A stretch of 64,000 bases of DNA from Paracyclopina nana (lineage: Eukaryota; Arthropoda; Copepoda; Cyclopoida; Cyclopettidae). Numbering within the stretch: position 1 is the first letter of the stretch; each line of letters begins with the position of its first letter. A program made the translations under genes and the position numbers. The stretch covers positions 4,960,001 to 5,024,000 of the forward strand of contig JAGUCH010000003.1 of NCBI GenBank assembly GCA_019096065.1. Reading direction: 5' to 3'. Shown piece by piece: positions 36,537 to 48,615 of this stretch. The notes under the pieces are model-generated. The model was given only the letters and a program-made list of their open reading frames with translations. It was not told the DNA's origin and did not search any database.

Positions 36537-39177
36537 TTAATCATCGTCAAAGCCGAAAGCATTGGCAATATCTGCTTGCTTTTTTTCGTTGTTCACGATG
36601 GGGGGTGGAGGTTGTGGTGGTTTTGAAGCTTTAGCTGGTGACTTGACAATCTTGGGCTTCACATCGACCTCGTTTGAGGTACCCTCGTTTTCTGGCATTT
36701 GAATCACCTCGAGAACTACATATTGCTGTCCATCTTGGCCTTCAACTGCCATCATTCGTTGCGCAACTGGGTCCATGTTTTCATCGCTATCAGGATCGGC
36801 AATGTCATCATCTTCTTCATCCTCATCCTCCATTTCGTCCTCATCCTCGTCATCTCCAGTCATGACTTCAACTTGTTGCCCATCAATGACTTGAATTTTC
36901 CGTTGCCGCCCAATTTTGAGAGCGAGGGCTTTTTCCTGATTATTAACATTAACGTATTAGCCTTGAACTCAAACATTTGATATTTGAAAAAACCGTTTTT
37001 ACCTGCTCTGTAGACTCGGGATCGTGCAGTGCCATGTGTCTTATGAGATTTCCTTTATGCCTAAATGAACGAGAGCATTCCGGGCATTCATGGGTTTTTT
37101 CCTGGAAAAAAATATTACATTGTAAAATTTCATTGAAAAAGGTGAAATGGAGTTTCTACTCACTTTGGGAGTTGGAGGAACGTAGTTAGGATTATGATAA
37201 AGATTTTGATGCCGTTTCAGCAACTGCTTTTGCCTGAAGCTTTGGTCACACGCATCACATTGGAAAGGTTTTTGGTCTGTATGGATCAGCATGTGCGACT
37301 CCAGATGTCTTTGGCTGATACTCGAATATGGGCAAAGGTCGCACTTGAAGCATTTCTCGCCTTCGTGCGTCTTCTTGTGAACTTTAAGGGTATAGCGATC
37401 TGGGAAGGATTTTCCACACATTTTACAATGGAGTGCTCGCTCTGAAGTATGTAGCTTTTGAACGTGGAGCCTCAAGTCGGTTTTACGACCACAAGTCGTT
37501 GGGCAAAGCTCACATTGGAAGACAGGTTTGTCCCCAGTATGGATGAGCCTGCAAGGCAAAGATAGTTAGTAATGCGCCCAGACGACTCCATAAAGCGCTT
37601 ACCTATGAGCCTTTAAGCTGTTGGATTGAGTGAATCTGGCATGGCATATGTCGCACTCATAAGGCTTTTCTCCGGTGTGTATCCTTAAATGCCTTTTCAG
37701 CTTGAACGTATCAGGACTTGCATATGTGCAATGAGAGCACTGGTAGGGCCTCTCACCAGTATGGCAACGCATGTGCCTCTTCAATTTGCTCAATTCCACG
37801 CTTTGGTAGTCGCATTCCGAACATTTATGGGGCTTTTCATGAGTGTGCCTGTATCTCACATGCCTCACCAACTCCCCAGATGTGGTGAACGTGGAATCAC
37901 AAAATTTGCAACGATGGGGTTTTGTACCTGAAATTAGCAAATAATGTATGGCTGGCAATATATACAGTCTGACCGTTCAAAATTGGACGGTACGGGAATC
38001 TAAACTTTTTGTCACATATTCAATAAATACAGGACTTTTAAATGATATCGTTGGAAAGATTGAGCCTTTTTCCATCTTTTTTGTAAAAGTAGAAAATATC
38101 AATTTAAAGAGGAATAAACCCGGAAAATTCAATTTTCCCAAGGCAAACCAGAAAATTGTCACGAAAAACTGATGCATCATTTATTTTTGCTGTCATGCGG
38201 AATTCTCAATAATATTTTTCATTTTGTCAGAAAACAAAAAAGATGTCCAAAGGTTCAAGCTTTCCAACGATACCCATTAAGCCTCAAAATTCATGAATTC
38301 AAAACACAAACTTTTGATTCCCGCACCGTCCAATTTTGAACGGTCAGACGGTATATTTAAAGGGTTGCAGATCTACCTGTGTGAGTGTTGACATGGTTTT
38401 GCAAGGAAGCCAATGTCTTGAATCCTCTCTCACAAACTGAGCACTTGTGAGGCCGCTCCTCAGAATGCGATTTCATGTGACGCGAAAGCAAGTACCGCTT
38501 AGATGTGGTGTAATTGCAATAATTACACATATGTGCTTGGGCCACCTGAAAAAACACATCAACGAATGAGCTACTTTCACAAAAAGTCATGAGTTAATGC
38601 ACTTTGTTTATTACCTGTTGAGATGTTTTGATTTTCCTGATTTTGGATTTGTCGTCAATGGCATCATCGTCATCGCCATCATCGAAATCGTTCTCATTTT
38701 CAAAATCATACACGCCAATCGCTTCTTCATTGGCTTTGTCTTTATCTTCAGGCTGTTGGACAATGAGCACATAGCTAACCTAAAGAGAATAATTATGAGC
38801 AAACTCAAGCTTCGCACAAAGTAATTGACAACCTCTCCAGTGTTTCCATCCGAAGGGACGATGGTAACCGTTTGGTACTGATCCCCACCAGTGTTCAAGA
38901 CAACTTGGTTGTCGTTTGGAGTGATAGAGGATGAAGGTGCTCCAGTTGACTCTTCGTTCTGCTGAACGATAGCCATAGGCTCTCCGTCTCCGGACTGATA
39001 GTAATATTGGCCAGTGGATTGATCAATGAAATATTGGCCTTTGTCAGGCTCCTGCTTTGGGTTGGCCACCATGGCCGCTGCCGACCTTGGAACAGCTATT
39101 TTGGAAGAACTGGACTCGGAGCCAGTCCCAGTCGAATCCAAGCCGGCAATGAACGAGTCCAGCTCATTTCCAGCCAT
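36537..39177 (-). CDS. CTCF: CTCF insulator protein
   Basis: Seven exons: 39177-38833, 38779-38615, 38545-38377, 37927-37603, 37548-37164, 37101-37003 and 36935-36537, giving 628 residues. CTCF binds DNA with a zinc-finger array and stops cohesin to form chromatin loops. Eleven C2H2 fingers run from about residue 174 to 500 (the first is [20 protein letters not shown]; the third ends VRYRH as in other CTCFs; the last is [17 protein letters not shown]). Exon 2 carries GVYDFENE at about residues 138-145, matching the vertebrate YDF motif that contacts the cohesin SA-SCC1 pocket. The C-terminus is acidic with a proline-rich patch. Intron 3 contains a Tc1-type MITE. The gene is divergent from SCYL1. 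Confidence 0.95.
37965..38351. mobile_element. Tc1/mariner-type MITE, copy 2 (in CTCF intron 3)
   Basis: 387 bp flanked by TA dinucleotides, with long terminal inverted repeats that share GTCTGACCGTTCAAAATTGG and continue through GACGGT and CGGGAATC. The internal sequence matches copy 1 at 13628-14003. It has no ORF. The TA target and CAGT-like end suit Tc1/mariner. Confidence 0.82.
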
Positions 39178-40264
39178 CTTAGATCATTTAAAGCGAATGC
39201 AGCTGTAAATGTGTCAAAAAATGAAATGACGCCATTTTGGATTGGAATGAAGGAAATTTTAAAATCGTAAACTAGAATCGGAACCCGGAATTGCCGAAAG
39301 TAGCATGCATCCAAGACCAATGATAGTGGCCAAGAATCAATGAAAATCTTAGGCCATCAAGAAGTGAACACAGTTGGCGCTAGTATCATCTCGGGTCGAT
39401 GCGCCCCCTAGTCCGAAAATTTGCTATTTCAGTGATTTTACGCCAGGTCGCAGCACCTAAAATTTACTTTTCTTAGGTTTTCAAACTTTTCTGCGCGAAT
39501 TTCTAGCAATGTGTCAAGAAGGAGAACTGGAGAAGAGACTCAGACTTACCTTGATTCAGAAGAATGACGAATTTAACTTTTATTTAGAAGATAGACGCCC
39601 TTGCACAGAGGAAAGATGGCCGACAGTGCGGGCGATTTTTTCAAATCTTGCCCGGGAAAGCAGGACGTTGCGAAAATAATGACATAAGATTTTATGAGTA
39701 AGATTTTAAATTAGTAGAATTACAATATGGCAATGAAATAGAAGCATGAAATATTTTCAGTTTTTGTATTGTACGCTAAACTAGTTTTCTTGTTCACACC
39801 TGGCATATAATTTGAAAAATGCGCGGGAAAAACAAATAATCAATCAATCAATTGAAGTAAGCGCAATTGTCTATCAAATAACAATACTAGTAAGATTTAA
39901 AGCTTTTTGAACACTTTTCAAGCTCTCAAGGGATTATTGGTTTCCATTCAAAATATGTGGAAACAATTTGAAACTTTTCTAAAGTGAGCAGTGGCAAAAT
40001 ACTTGACTTGCTTTTTTAAGGCATTGCATTGAGTTTTTCACGCAAATTTCTTCCATTTATGTAGGAATTGTAGGACTTTTTCTTACCGAAGAGTGAAAAT
40101 ACTTATTTGAGAACACATTCAGTTCCTATAATTATTTGTTGCCTTTGATTTATGAAATAGTATGCATATGCAAGCAAAGCATCGGGTTGTGTTCGATTCA
40201 GACTTCAGTGTAAACAAGACTTTGACGAATGATTGCATGAAAATCAAACTAAATTACAGCAAAA
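39178..40264. other. Intergenic region between CTCF and SCYL1
   Basis: About 1.09 kb separating two divergent housekeeping genes. It should hold both promoters and 5' leaders. I saw no coding exon, RNA gene or clear repeat. Confidence 0.5.
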
Positions 40265-42987
40265 ATGTTCAGTTCCTGGTGGTCAAAAGGGTCTTCCAGC
40301 TTTTCTTGCGATTCCGGTCCTGAAGTCAAGTTAAATGGACTTGTTTTGGGCGCTGGGAGCTTCACGCAGCTCTTTTCTGGGACGCAGAAAAACCCAGAGA
40401 AAAGTCCCGTGTCCATTTTTGTGACATCGGACATCAATCTCGGATCTGCCGCCGTAAAAAAGCTCAAGACTCTCAGGCATCCTTGCGTCATCAACTTCGT
40501 TGACTCTCAAGAAACTGAAAAGGCTGTTTTATGCGCGACTGAACCGGTTGAGCCATTATTGATGCATTTAAATGAAGACTTGGATCATCGAGATCAATAC
40601 TTGGCTTGGGGAATCTTTCAGGTTAGTTCATCCTCATTTTGTTTGGTTTATTTTTAATAGATAGTGGATTTTTTCGTGATTTATGTTGAAAGGTCTACAT
40701 CCAATTTTGCTCTATGATACTTCTTGCAACACCTGTTCCGAATGACAGAATATAGTACCTTTTATCTAAATAGACGAACATGCTCGTTTATTTGAATCTG
40801 CCTTATTCCAGATATTTCGAGGAGTCTCGTTTTTGCATGAAGCAAATCTGATCCATGGAAGCTTGCATTGTGGCTCGATTTTTGTCAATCAGTCAGGAGA
40901 TTGGAAATTGTTTGGCTTTGAGCAGATGAGGTCCACTCAGAACAGCGCGAGCGAAGTTAAAGGAAGTTTCCCTGCTTTATCAAAGTTTTTGCCCCCAGAA
41001 GCAAAAAATAACCCGTATTCTGAGCCATCGAAAGCTCAGGTGAGAACCTTTTTGAATTTGATAATTTCATTTTTGCAACTCGAAATAAATTGTTTTTAGG
41101 ATTTATGGGGTCTGGGATGCATCATTTGGGAAGTGTACAATGGAAATTTATCCAGCTCAAATGACCTTGCTAGAATTGGAAGCATCCCGAAGCTTTTAAG
41201 CCCCATTTACATGGAAATGGTTGCTGCTAACCCGTCGAATAGGCCAAATCCTAAAGACAAGCTCAAGAGCCCATTTTTCAAGAACGACATTATTGAAACA
41301 TTGACATTTTTGGAAGAATTGCAAATCAAGGATGACCAAGATAAGTCTCGATTTTTTACCAACTTACCAGGAAAGTTGGACAGAATCCCCATAAGAATTT
41401 GTCAGCAAAAAATCTTGGCTGAGCTCATCAAAGCTTTTGATTTTTCAAATGCTGGCTCTCTTATATTGGCGCCAGTTTTCAAGATCGGCAAAAATCTGAG
41501 CACTGAGGAGTATCAGGCCAAGATTATTCCATGTATCGTGAAACTGTTTTCAAGTCCCGACCGAAACGCAAGATTCAAGCTCCTCAGCCAAATTGAAAGC
41601 TTCGTGGAACATCTTAGCCCAAAAGTGGTCAACAACGATGTCTTTCCCCAGCTCCAAAATGGGTTTCTGGACAAGGAGCCCATAATTCGTGAAAAAACTG
41701 TCATTGCCATGATACATTTAGCGGAAAAGTTGAACTCTGCCAACCTTGACGAGGTTGTGGTCATGAAGCACTTTTCGAGATTACTGAGGGATGAGCAGCC
41801 TGGGATACGAACTAACACGGCTGTATGCCTTGGCAAAATAGCAAGATATCTGCACTACAGCACGAGGCAAAAAGTCCTCATTCCAGCTTTTGGTGGCAAA
41901 TTGAAGGATCCATTTCCGCCTGCGAGGATTGCTGCCATTAATGCCTTAGCCGCCACTCAGCAATATTACACTGTCCTAGAGACGAGTTCTAAGGTCGTAC
42001 CCATGCTTTGTCCAGCCATGGCTGACCCAGAGAAGCCCGTTAGGGAGCAAGCATTCAAGGTACTCAAGAGAAGGCACGCTTAAAAAGGAAAATCTGCCAT
42101 TCTTCTTTTTCAGGTTATCAAGGGTTTCATGGAGAAACTTGAGCAAGTGTCAAACAACCCTGAGCTTAAGGAGGAAATGGAGAGGGAGGTTATGAGTACC
42201 AATTCTCAGGTTCTCACACAAGCCGCGAGTTGGGCCAATTGGGCAGTGGGTGCGATAGGGGCCAAGTTCTACAAGTCTGCCAATAAGCCCCCTGAAGCAA
42301 TGTCTAGCTCGTCCTCGCGAGAAGCCGCATCAGCCGTGACAAATAAAACTAACGTGTCGGCAAATAAAGCTGTGACTCCTCCTGACGTGAAAAGTAAGAA
42401 ATCTTATAGTTACGTTCATTATTTCATCATAATGCTTTGGTTGAGCAGAGCAACAAAAGGAGCCCATAAACTTGATGAATTTTGAGCCTAACGAGCAAAG
42501 CTCTGAAGAGGATGGGTGGAAAGATGACGATGCCGATTGGGGCAGTTTAGATGATGGTAATTGAGACCACTAAGGTTTTTTAGTGCTTAAGAATAATTTT
42601 AAAAACTCCCCTAGCATTGGATGACAAGAAAGACGAGACTTCTAATGCTAACTCCATGAATGATTTTGAGTCATGGTCTCGCGACTCGGCACCATCGAAA
42701 GTGCACGACAAAACAGCCATAGTCAAGCAAGGCATACAAACGTTGCAATTGGTGAGCTCCTTTTGAATTATATTGACTTGTTGCTTACTTCAAATACGTG
42801 ATTCGTGTAGGATGAGTGGGACTCTTGGAACGACGCATCTAATAATAGTGACAAAACGGACGACAAGAAGAAGGAGCGCGAAGAGAAAAGGCTTCAAAGG
42901 CAACGTGAAATTGAAGCTAAGAGAGCAGCTCGAAAAGGCCCTCTTAAGCTGGGTGCTAAAAAGAGTGCTACTGATGACCTCTTATAA
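40265..42987 (+). CDS. SCYL1: N-terminal kinase-like protein SCYL1
   Basis: Seven exons: 40265-40621, 40812-41039, 41100-42059, 42114-42393, 42449-42556, 42615-42751 and 42811-42987, giving 748 residues. SCYL1 is a pseudokinase that works in COPI retrograde traffic between Golgi and ER. The kinase-like domain covers about residues 1-290; the usual HRD is replaced by IHGSLHCGSIFVN and DFG by LFGFE, and the glycine loop is degenerate, so no catalysis is expected. HEAT repeats follow (about 300-560: FSSPDRNARFKLL, DEQPGIRTNTAVCLGKIA). The C-terminal part is acidic with Trp motifs (GWKDDDADWG, DEWDSW), then a basic coiled coil ending KLGAKKSATDDLL. Its 3' end is about 140 bp from that of EED, in convergent orientation. 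Confidence 0.93.
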
Positions 42988-43127
42988 TTTAAGCGTGTAT
43001 TCTGTTTTGAGACATCTGTGATATAAAATGAATTATAACCACTCCACGATGAAAACATTTTATTATCGCAAAGTGCAAAAGAGGATTATTGTAAGGACAA
43101 ATAATTGATGGCCGCGTGAAATGGTGT

Positions 43128-44569
43128 TTAGCTTGAGGTCTGACGATCCCAACGCCAAATTGTGCCATCGTCGCATGCACAAATAAGAACATTGCCATCG
43201 CGGCTCAAACTAGTCTGCCTAATGGCTGAGGTACACTTGGGGTGAGACAGGATAGTGTATCTACACAGGGCTGGATCATCGGCCTCCAGATCCCAAACGT
43301 AGGTTTTGCCGACTTGGTTGCCAAGGGCTAATACCTTCTGTTTGGCATCCATGCTGAACCGCACAAACCAAATCTCGCAATCCTTAAAGTCAAACTTGTG
43401 AATAATGGAGACTTTGGTCTCGCCCGATTTGACCTCCGTGGCTTGCAGGGCGCCTGGCTTCCAACAAACGATGGTATTTTCACAGGACTTGGAGAGGATG
43501 AAGTTTCCAAACCATTTACAACAGTCTACATAGTTCCTGTGGATGTCCCTGGTGGAGAAGTCAGGAAAGTGGACCAACTCGGTGGGGAAAGGTTTCTTTG
43601 TCTTGACTGTGTCATGAGTGTAAGACAATGCTATGGCTTCTTTGATGTTGTTTGTGTCAAACTTCCACAACTTGAGCGAATGGTCCATGCCACATGACAT
43701 GATGTTGTCCCCATTCATGTCAAAGTCAGCGGAGAGGACTTCATCCCTGTGGCCTTCGACACCTCCGAAAATGGCAATACAGTGGTCTGTCTTGATATTC
43801 CACATGCGAAGATTGTGATCTTTCGAAACAGAGAGCAGCAAGTTGGGATCTCTGGGATGAAATTTGAGCTCATTGATACACTGCAAGATCATGAGGGGCT
43901 ATGTGTAAAAAAACCTATATTTAGTTATCGCACACCAACTTGTACCTGGCCATGGCCCACATAATGTTTCACGCAATTCATAGTGGCTGGACTGAAAATG
44001 CGAACAATTCCCCTCGATCCAGCAGCTGCTAAAATAGGCTTGCCATTGTCAGCATCGTAGGACCAAGCCACAGTATAGAAATTCTCATCGGCATCTGGAT
44101 CAGCGTAGCATTGGAGCAGCTTGTTGTCGCCGTTTGGCAAAGCCTCATAGATGGTCACGCGATTATTGCCTACAGTGGCAAAAATCACTGGCTGATCCTC
44201 GCCCAAATGGTGATTGACAGAGACGCCAAATATGGGCTGTCCATGGTCTTCTTTGAGAAACCCTGCGCATTTGTACTGTAACTTGGGACTACTACGAGAG
44301 CCAAGAGGATGCGGGCCTTTACGCCGGCCTTTCCGACCTCGACGAGCACCTTGGCTAGCTGATCCTCCAACGGGAGTCTCACTTCTCGAGGTGGCTTCTG
44401 AGATCGAAGTCGAACCTATAGAAGAAGTCTCCTCAAATTCATCGGAAAATTCTTCCTCATCTTCAGATTCTCTCAGCTGAAAATGAACACTAAAACACTG
44501 CACACAAACTTATATTTCACCTCTGCTGCATACCTCTTTGGCAGATCTCTTCCTCATTTCTGACACCAT
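43128..44569 (-). CDS. EED: Polycomb protein EED (extra sex combs)
   Basis: Three exons, 44569-44534 (12 codons), 44476-43946 and 43880-43128, give 439 residues (human EED 441). EED is the WD40 subunit of PRC2 that reads H3K27me3 and stimulates EZH2. The N-terminus is acidic then Arg/Gly-rich. The propeller spans about residue 75 to the end. Strong matches are HYVGHGQ joined across intron 2 to [29 protein letters not shown], and the insert [22 protein letters not shown]. The aromatic-cage region looks kept, including the YVDC and final DGTIWRWD segments. Divergent from NUP50 across about 570 bp. Confidence 0.94.
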
Positions 44570-45145
44570 TTTTGAGGATTTTTGGGTTCCTTTGTTCGAT
44601 GTTGTATTGTTTTGAAAACAACCCGGTTACATCCAAATCATTGATCGAAGGCATCCAACAAAAGAGTAGTTGCAAGAATTTTTGAAACTTTTAAAAACTT
44701 TTTAACTGTCATAAAAAAGTTAACATAAAAATCTTAATTTTTAAAGTCTTTATTGCTGTTTGGACGAGGCTTTCAATTTATATAAACATTGGCAATAAGT
44801 TTCGCGAATAAAGTTTGAATTTGCACGACACCAGAATAGTATATCGGTTCACTTTCAAAAAGATTCAAAGAGGAAACTTATCTAGAAAGATTGAGGCAAA
44901 ATTTTGTGTATTCTAATTTTTAAAATTCCAAAGAAAGTATAGTTATGAGATCTATGTTTTCAAATAAGACTAATTTAATTAAAGTGAGATTGAATCTGTC
45001 GAATTATGGTATAAAAAATCCATCAAGTTTCCACTTTGATCCAAGTCGACTTACATTTCGGAGCAGCAAAATAATATTGAGAAGTTGAGCAGCTGACTTT
45101 TGAAGATTGTTTATAAAGTTGACCGCACTGAATTCACCGCTCAAA
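44570..45145. other. Intergenic region between EED and NUP50
   Basis: About 575 bp separating two divergent genes and so presumably holding both promoters. I saw no obvious TATA box, consistent with housekeeping promoters, and no other feature. Confidence 0.5.
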
Positions 45146-48100
45146 ATGGCAAAACGCACCGCGAACACCGATTTGAACCACGACAATTGGAATGAAGAAG
45201 ATGAGCCGGAGGATGCAGGCACCTTTGCTCAAGCTGATAATGATACTCTGAAGGGTCGAGTGATCAAAAAAGCCAAGAGGAGAGGAATCGGAAAAGAGGT
45301 GAGAAAATAGAGAAGGAAACAAACCATGTGTTTTCAAAATTCATAATTCTGTGCTTGAAGAAGCGAAAACTTTGACCTTTTAATGTCATAACTTTTTATG
45401 ATTATTTGTCCTTGGGTTGGAGTCATTTCATTTCTCCCTAAAAAATTATTATCACCTCTACGTCTTACGTAACAAATAAATCTGCTCAGAATTTTCCCTT
45501 TCTTTTTTAAAAGAAGAGCAATTTTGGGCTCTTCTCGGAATCATCATAATCGAATTGATGCAATGAAAATCTTTTGTGTAGTCTTTATTGTAAAATCTGA
45601 AAATGAAAATCTTTTCTAAAAATTTCCCGCGCTTTTCCCTCGACTTCCAATATTTCAGAAACTTGATCTGTGAGCCGACGAGTTTTCCCACTTTTCAGGA
45701 TGGAGCTCCGAGCATCTTTGCTGGCTTTGGTGGTTTCAAGTCAGCAGCTTCTACTGAATCCAAGGCGGGATTCGACTTTCTGGCTAAAAAGTCATCCAAT
45801 GGCTCATCAGACTCACCGGCTGCTGCCACTTTCAATTTTTCATCCCCAGCTGCGTCTGGATTTGCCTTCGGTCAATCCCCTGCCTCTAAACCTTCAGATT
45901 CTTCATCATTTTCTTTCGGAAAAAATGGCTCCTCTTCATCAGGTACTAATTAAACTTCTAATCTGATTGCTAGACCTTACACAATATTGTTTTTCTAGAA
46001 ACTACCAAAAGCAATGCGGGGTTGTTCAGTTTTGGTTCAGGCAATGTTTCCAAGGCTGAATCTGGCGATTCCTCTGAATCGGCTAAGAAGGATACGATCA
46101 CGTTTGGTAATGGATCCATTAAGCCTTCTTCTCAGCCCTTGAATGAGTTGTTCAAACCAAAAGAAGGATCGTGGAAGTGCAAAACTTGTGATGTCACAAA
46201 TGATTCCGATAAAGCGGCTTGTGTTGCATGCACATCACCCAAACCTGCTGAAAAGCAGCCTGCCAATGCACCCAAATGGACTTGCAAGTGAGTTGATTTA
46301 ATTGGCCTGTTTTTTCCACTGTCATATTTTATGTTTTAGGGATTGCTGGGTGTCCAATGACGACGACAAGGACAAGTGTGTCTGCTGTCAAGCATCAAAA
46401 CCGTCTTCATCAAAGGCTCCAGCAGCAGCAGCAACTCTGGCTCCTGTTGCTAATCCCATCTCCTTACCAAAAAGTGACAAGTGGAATTGTCCGTGAGTAA
46501 CTGCTTATTTGATGAAAAAGCACATGTTTCATCGATTAGCAAGTGCAGTTTTAGAATTTAACAAAAATACCTTTTTCATCCTTCAACAAAAATAGCGAAA
46601 GGTGGAGCTGTCCGTAAGTGATTTTTGCTCCTTGCTCGCGTAATATGAAAGTGTCAAATCTTATCACGAAGGAAAAGTTTTGAAGCGAGAAAGGATTCCA
46701 AGTTGTAGGAAAAGAAGTAAAATAGCCACTCCTTGCATTTGTTCCTTGCTAATTTTTTGTAGCTGTTGTCTTCAATGAATTTGAAATATTCAACATTGGT
46801 AAAATGTGAGTAATATTTCTTTTCAGGACATGTATGGTTCCAAATGACCCTGATAAAGAGCAATGTATTTGCTGCTCTGAGCCCAAGCCTGGATGTAAAC
46901 CCAGGGCTGTTGACTCCAGTAGCAAGCCTTCTGCTCCTGGTTCTGTGACCTCGTCTGGGTTTAAATTTGGTTCCTCATCAACTCCTTCAAATCCGGCATC
47001 TTCAGGATTTAACATTGGCTCTAATCAGCCCAAGCATGAGACAGAAAAGAAAGACTATTCGAAAGAATATCTTGCTCACCTAAAGGTACATTTATGCTCC
47101 ATTTACATTAGCTCAAGTTACAGTTTTCTTATTTCAGGCATTAAATGTCCAAATTTGCACGTGGATCAAGACCCACATAGACAAAAATCCATACGTATTT
47201 CTTTCCCCCGTTTTCAAAGATTACGAAAAGCATCTGAAGGAAATTGAAACCAAGCATCAGTCTAAGGAAGCCAAGTCGTCTGAGCAGCCACCTGCACCTT
47301 TGTTAGGTGCAGTTTTTGGCAAAGCGTCTTCTGCTTCGGTTGAACCAGTCAAATTTGGATCTGGCTCCTCAGGATTTGCCTTTTCTGCTCCTAAGGGCGA
47401 TGAACCCTTATCAAAAGCTAGCGGAGAGGCCAAGTCTGGATTTTCCTTTGCAACTTCTGGAGAGAAACCAAGCGATGATGGAGAGAAACCTAAATCTGGC
47501 TTTACTTTTGGGGCTGCGAAGGCGAGTGATGATGACAAACCCAAATCCGGATTCACGTTTGGTGCTGCGAAATCAGAAGAGTCCAAAGCATCTGGTTTTT
47601 CCTTTGGAACCAAGCCAGTAGAGAATGCCTCGTCGGGATTTTCCTTTGGAGCTAAATCAGATACGGGCTCAGCTGGGTTTTCATTTGGAACCAAATCTGA
47701 TAATACCGCAGGATTTTCGTTCGGGACAAAAGTAGAGGAGACCAAGTCTGCTGGATTTACGTTCGGCTCCTCCAAACAAGACGACAAGTTCACCTCGGCA
47801 GGGTTCTCGTTCGGTGCCAAATCTACTGACTCCCAACCAAGTGGATTTTCATTTGGAAGTACTGCTTCAAGTGGATTTTCTTTTGGCTCAGCAGCTGCAA
47901 GTTCGACTGCAGCTAAGCCTAGTGAAGAGAGCAAGGGAGGCGGTGGTGAACAGGAAGAAGATGAGCCTCCAAAAGTGGAAGTGAATCAGGTTGTTGAGGA
48001 GGATGCATTCCACTCTGTCAGGTAAGTTGATTTCCTCTTAACCATTGGCAAAATACGCTTCCATGTGAGTTTAGGTGCAAGCTGTTTTACAAGAAGGAAA

Positions 48101-48390
48101 AAGAGTTCATTGAAAAGGGCCTAGGTATGCTTCACTTGAAAAAGGTGGACGGCGGCAAAACTCAATTGGTTGTGAGAGCTGAAACCAATCTAGGCAACAT
48201 TCTCTTGAACATTCTTGTGAGTGACAAAATGAACATAATGAAGAGGAAAAACAATCTCCAGTTTGGCTGCATCCCTAACCCGCCTATACCAGGGTTGCCC
48301 GAGGGGCCAGTTATCATGCTGGTTAAAGTAAAGGATGCTTTGATGGCTGACCAGCTGGAGGAGAAACTACAGGAAGCCATGAAGGCTTGA
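45146..48390 (+). CDS. NUP50: Nucleoporin NUP50 with three RanBP2-type zinc fingers
   Basis: Seven exons: 45146-45298, 45699-45942, 45999-46287, 46340-46492, 46827-47085, 47138-48021 and 48075-48390, giving 765 residues. NUP50 sits at the nuclear basket, binds importin-alpha and Ran, and helps release cargo. The N-terminus (MAKRTANTDLNHDNWNEED, then KKAKRRGIGKE) is the importin-alpha-binding region. Then come three zinc fingers near residues 190, 226 and 277 (each W-x-C-x2-C ... C-x2-C with SPKP-like ends), the conserved helix LNVQICTWIKTHI, about a dozen SGFSFG-type FG repeats, and a C-terminal Ran-binding domain (CKLFYKKEKEF, LVVRAETNLGNILLNI). Human NUP50 is 468 residues and lacks zinc fingers; these resemble those of NUP153. 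Confidence 0.92.
46596..46613 (+). other. Candidate 18-nt microexon in NUP50 intron 4
   Basis: Between an AATAG acceptor and a strong CC|GTAAGTG donor lie 18 nt encoding an extra E-R-W-S-C-P when joined in phase 2 on both sides, almost repeating the WNCP that ends exon 4. It could be an alternative microexon or the relic of a duplicated finger exon. Confidence 0.4.
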
Positions 48391-48615
48391 TCAATGATGA
48401 AAGTGTACAATGAATTCGTTTAAGAATAAACTCAATTACTCCCATAAAAAAATCCTCGGGTAATTTTAGGTAGGTACCGAGAGTTAGATTATTAGTCTGA
48501 TAGTCTCCGAGCATGTCGCTGGGTAGGTATTTAGAACAGTTAAGTCAACCCTAGAGTCAGCTGACCGTCGACGCCACTGCAAAACACAACACCAACAGTG
48601 ACAGCCAAATCTACG

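Noticed and set aside
40265-41099. Active protein kinase at the start of SCYL1
   Set aside because: The catalytic HRD and DFG motifs and the glycine loop are degenerate; it is a pseudokinase.
47257-47934. 225-codon minus-strand frame opposite NUP50
   Set aside because: It arises from the regular FG-repeat codons read backwards; no start context, splice sites or domain.
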